Part shown: positions 61,160 through 64,000 of the stretch, piece by piece
How positions within the stretch are numbered: position 1 is the stretch's first letter
Layout of the letters: each line of letters opens with the position of its first letter
NCBI GenBank assembly: GCA_963920665.1
Contig: OY987270.1
Span: forward strand, 21,478,019-21,542,018
Source: Straminergon stramineum
Lineage: Eukaryota > Streptophyta > Bryopsida > Hypnales > Calliergonaceae
Reading direction: 5' to 3'
DNA: 64,000 nucleotides
Program-made: the position numbers and the translations under genes
Notes under the pieces: generated by a model
Seen by the model: the letters and a program-made list of their open reading frames with translations, nothing else
The model's database searches: none
What the model was told of the DNA's origin: nothing

Positions 61160-61573
61160 GGTAGTCACAGTTCCTTCACCAACACAAACTTCTCTGAAGA
61201 ATGAGAAGTTGGGTGAGAAGAAACAGGAGCCAATGGGGAGCCGTTTTGCATGAAGAATGTATGACACTCCTTCACAAGGTGAGCAACATGGAGTTTGGAA
61301 ATTGGGATGAGATTCTGTGGTGCAAGTTGTTTGGAATGCAGCTAGCGTAGGCAAAGCAGAAGTTGGATGAAAGTGGGGTCTAGGATAGAATATTCTTCTC
61401 CTGCGAAGTTTTCTCCATGCCCCTTCATCACCTTTGGAGAAGAAGAATGGGCATAGAGAAAACTTCAAAGAAGAAAAATATTCTATTCCTTATTACCAAT
61501 TGGAAGCCAATGGGACACCGGCACATCCGCATTCTCTAGAGAATGTGAGTGCAGTGAAGGAACTATTACTACC
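61160..61573. mobile_element. 414-bp inverted-terminal element with GGTAGTCACAG ends
   Basis: The left end GGTAGTCACAGTTCCTTCAC and the reverse complement of the right end (GGTAGTAATAGTTCCTTCAC) match at 18 of 20 bases. The 110-residue minus-strand frame inside (61136-61468) has no domain. No target-site duplication was identified. Confidence 0.55.
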
Positions 61574-63888
61574 TTGAATGTAATTACCAAGAGGCAAAAT
61601 CTTTGATGCCTCTTCACCAAAGGATTTGTTTGTTGTTGCGTACTATTTTTCAGCAAATAAGTTAACCTCCCGTCCAACTATGGTCCAAGCCTTTCAAGTC
61701 TATAGAAGTGCAAAACAGAAGGGGAGGCTTGAGAACAACTGCACAATGGAAAGCGGAGGGTGGATCTAGTTTTGGAGCTCCAACCTTTCAATGGCAACAT
61801 GTTCTTATGGACAAACTAGGTACATCATGGAGATGAATAATTAGGCCATGACTAATCAAAGTACATCCAAAACCAATTGTGTAGCCAACACCAATTGAGA
61901 GTATGTACTATTATTGTACATTTGACATTCCTACATGTAAGATTCGTATACATAGTATTAGGCAAATTTCTTATTTGGTTGTTTTGGGGCATGCTTATCT
62001 CAAAATGGGCTCATCTAGAATGCAAGCCCTCAAGAAATTCCAACTATCATGGCATGGGGTGAAAAAATCAGAAAGGAATTTTATGTTTACAATGGATTAT
62101 AAAATTTGGAGAGTGAGAATTCACATTTGGAATGAGGGATCCCATTAGAAAATGTAAAATTAACCAACAAATTAAGCAGTAAGTTTTCATAGTTATCTAT
62201 GAAGATGAATACAATTTTGGAGGTTTTGTGTCCTAGGTTCATAAAGATCAAATGAGTTGTATCCTTAGTCCCCAACATGTTAAATTGGTATCTTCAATGA
62301 GCAATTTGAGGAGTTTTTGAGCATAATTGGCAACTATCCTTCATTTCCCATATTCAACTAGTTATTCAAATGCATACTCTAGTTGTTGCCTCTATGTATA
62401 TTTATTGGAAATTTGATTGGTTTCAAAATGTGATTTTAAAATTTTTCATGAGATTTTTCCATTTTAATCAGTTTACATTATAGTATTTTTTGATTGTCTT
62501 CAATTATAGTCTCCAAATTGTAAGTTTTTTGCCCCTAGAATTGCCACTTGAAATTAATTAACATATTAGGTGATAGTTTAGAGTGTAATGACATTCCTTA
62601 CTTATCTTGCACACAAAATAGCCATCAATGGTATGAAACTCACAAGTTTTTATTATTTTTATTTTGTTTGATATAAAGTTAATCCAATAATTGTTTGAAC
62701 CATTAATGTGTTGGGTAGTTTTGTATTTCACTAATACTGTAGGTAGACATAGCAAGAGGTGGGGAATATGGCAAAAGTGATATTTTAACCCCTATAGTAA
62801 AAGATCAAGTAGTCATTGAATGACTAATTGAAAATTTGGGCAGGTTTCTACAAAGTCAATTTTCAATAGATCTTTTTATGACAAAAGGTGTGGACATGTA
62901 CCACCTTTTTGTGAATGTAATTTTTTTCTATTAAGTTGTTTGGATCAAGAGTTATGATGCCCAAAGTTTTTAAGGCAAGGTAGGCAACTTTGGGCAATGT
63001 GTGCAAAATTCCTATTCTATTTTTGGAATTTGGTAGGTATGTGACTAACATGATATTGGATGCTAATGTCAAAAAAGCCTAATGTGTAGGTCAAAAATCT
63101 CACTCTATGAGGAGTGAACCCCTAAAAGACTAAACAATATTTTTGATGGATGGGGATTAGTAAGGGTAGGGTTCTTTACACTAAAGCAAAAGTTGCATTA
63201 CAATGCTAGGAGAAACTTGAATAGGGCTTTAAGGCAAGTTTTCGCCCCAAATTTAGATTGGGATATTTTTCTGATATTTTTATTGGCTCATGAACTTGTC
63301 AATGTACAATGATGTGTTGGCAATCAGGACTAACCACCTTGTCTATTTTGGAAAATTCTCTATTACATTCAAAGAAATCAATTTTTTTGCAAATATTTCA
63401 CATAGCTTCAAAAGCCACTGACTTTGTATAAATAGAGATGGAAAGAGAAGCTCTTTATACAAGAAAGGTGGTAGGAGGTAAAATAACCCATGTGGGATGT
63501 TTAAATTAGAATTAGTAGGAGCTCAACCACTCATAGTTAAGTGAAAAGAAGGAATTGGGTTCAAAATAGAATAATCTCTTTCAAAACATTTGTATTAAGA
63601 AAATTTGGGAAATCAAGCTAACTTTCATATCCAACAACCCATTTGAGATTTCAAGTCTCTAATCAAAAGTTATAAACAAAGTTTAGAGTGTGTTTGGAAG
63701 CAAAATTTTCTTTTGACATTTTCAAGCATCCTCTCTAAATTTTGTCCATATAATATGATGAAGATGTAGTTTTTGATAATGTAAGACTCCCTTCCCTTTG
63801 GCTTAAATTCAACGATAGATCATCTATAATTGTTGTAGTTAAGCACGTACATGGTAGGACTTATTAACCTTGGCCCTAAAGGACCAAA
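61574..63888. other. A/T-rich intergenic DNA
   Basis: Solitary CCCCTA-type motifs after TTAA-like sequence occur at 62785 and 63117 in the same orientation, so they do not delimit an element. No gene seen. Confidence 0.4.
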
Positions 63889-64000
63889 CACTACAAAAAA
63901 AATGAGTGGCCACCATGATTTGTCTACAATGATTGTAACATAAAAATGACTTCAAAATGACTATTTTGCAGCCATTGTAGACCAATCATTTATACCCTTG
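63889..64000. mobile_element. CACTA-type transposon terminus, cut by window end
   Basis: CACTACAAAAAAAATGAGTG matches the plant CACTA (EnSpm/CMC) terminal form CACTACAAGAAAA. It is followed by subterminal reiterations ('gtctacaatgattgtaa', 'aatgacttcaaaatgac', 'attgtagac') of the kind transposase binds. The other end lies outside the window. Confidence 0.5.

Noticed and set aside
1..64000. CRISPR arrays, bacterial operons, ribosome binding sites, rRNA or tRNA genes.
   Set aside because: None was seen; the genes are spliced plant nuclear genes and the repeats are MITE, LINE or minisatellite types.

Overview
The window is nuclear DNA of a land plant. The evidence is many short GT-AG introns, plant-specific protein families (a STRUBBELIG-type receptor kinase, a plastid At5g03900-type protein, a plant START-domain lipid-transfer protein), plant Pol II snRNA promoter elements and plant MITEs. 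Short introns in A/T-rich intergenic DNA would fit a bryophyte, perhaps a moss, but the species cannot be fixed from the sequence. There is one 200-N assembly gap at 31528-31727.

Layout. 1-2.2 kb: 3' part of an intronless gene that fuses a protein kinase C-lobe to Sel1-like repeats (+ strand). 3.9-12 kb: a segmental triplication, each unit carrying a U2 snRNA copy on the + strand: 4786 (conserved branch-site recognition sequence), 5976 (deleted pseudogene) and 11670 (full length, altered branch-site recognition sequence). The two long copies keep a USE-like box at -70 and a TATA-like box at -31. A 2.1-kb palindrome of two inverted TTAA-flanked elements lies between the second and third units. 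12-19 kb: A/T-rich DNA with transposon remnants, including a nested insertion. 19.2-25.9 kb (- strand): a STRUBBELIG-family LRR receptor pseudokinase; 17 coding exons were reconstructed exactly, giving 767 aa. 28-41 kb: repeats, MITEs, a LINE remnant and the gap. 41.2-46.2 kb (- strand): a plastid membrane protein of the At5g03900 type; 13 exons, 584 aa, with one probable GC-AG intron. 49.5-53.3 kb (- strand): a START-domain protein, about 450 aa, with one uncertain junction. 54.5-64 kb: A/T-rich repeats, ending in a CACTA-like terminus.

The four protein genes have unrelated roles; nothing suggests a gene cluster or operon. The distinctive content is the U2 triplication, with its compensatory stem I changes and branch-site variants, and a family of about 0.5-0.9 kb elements with CCCCTAAAGG-type ends flanked by TTAA, present in at least six copies. 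Exon coordinates were derived by hand from splice signals, reading frame and family similarity recalled from memory; no alignment was run.
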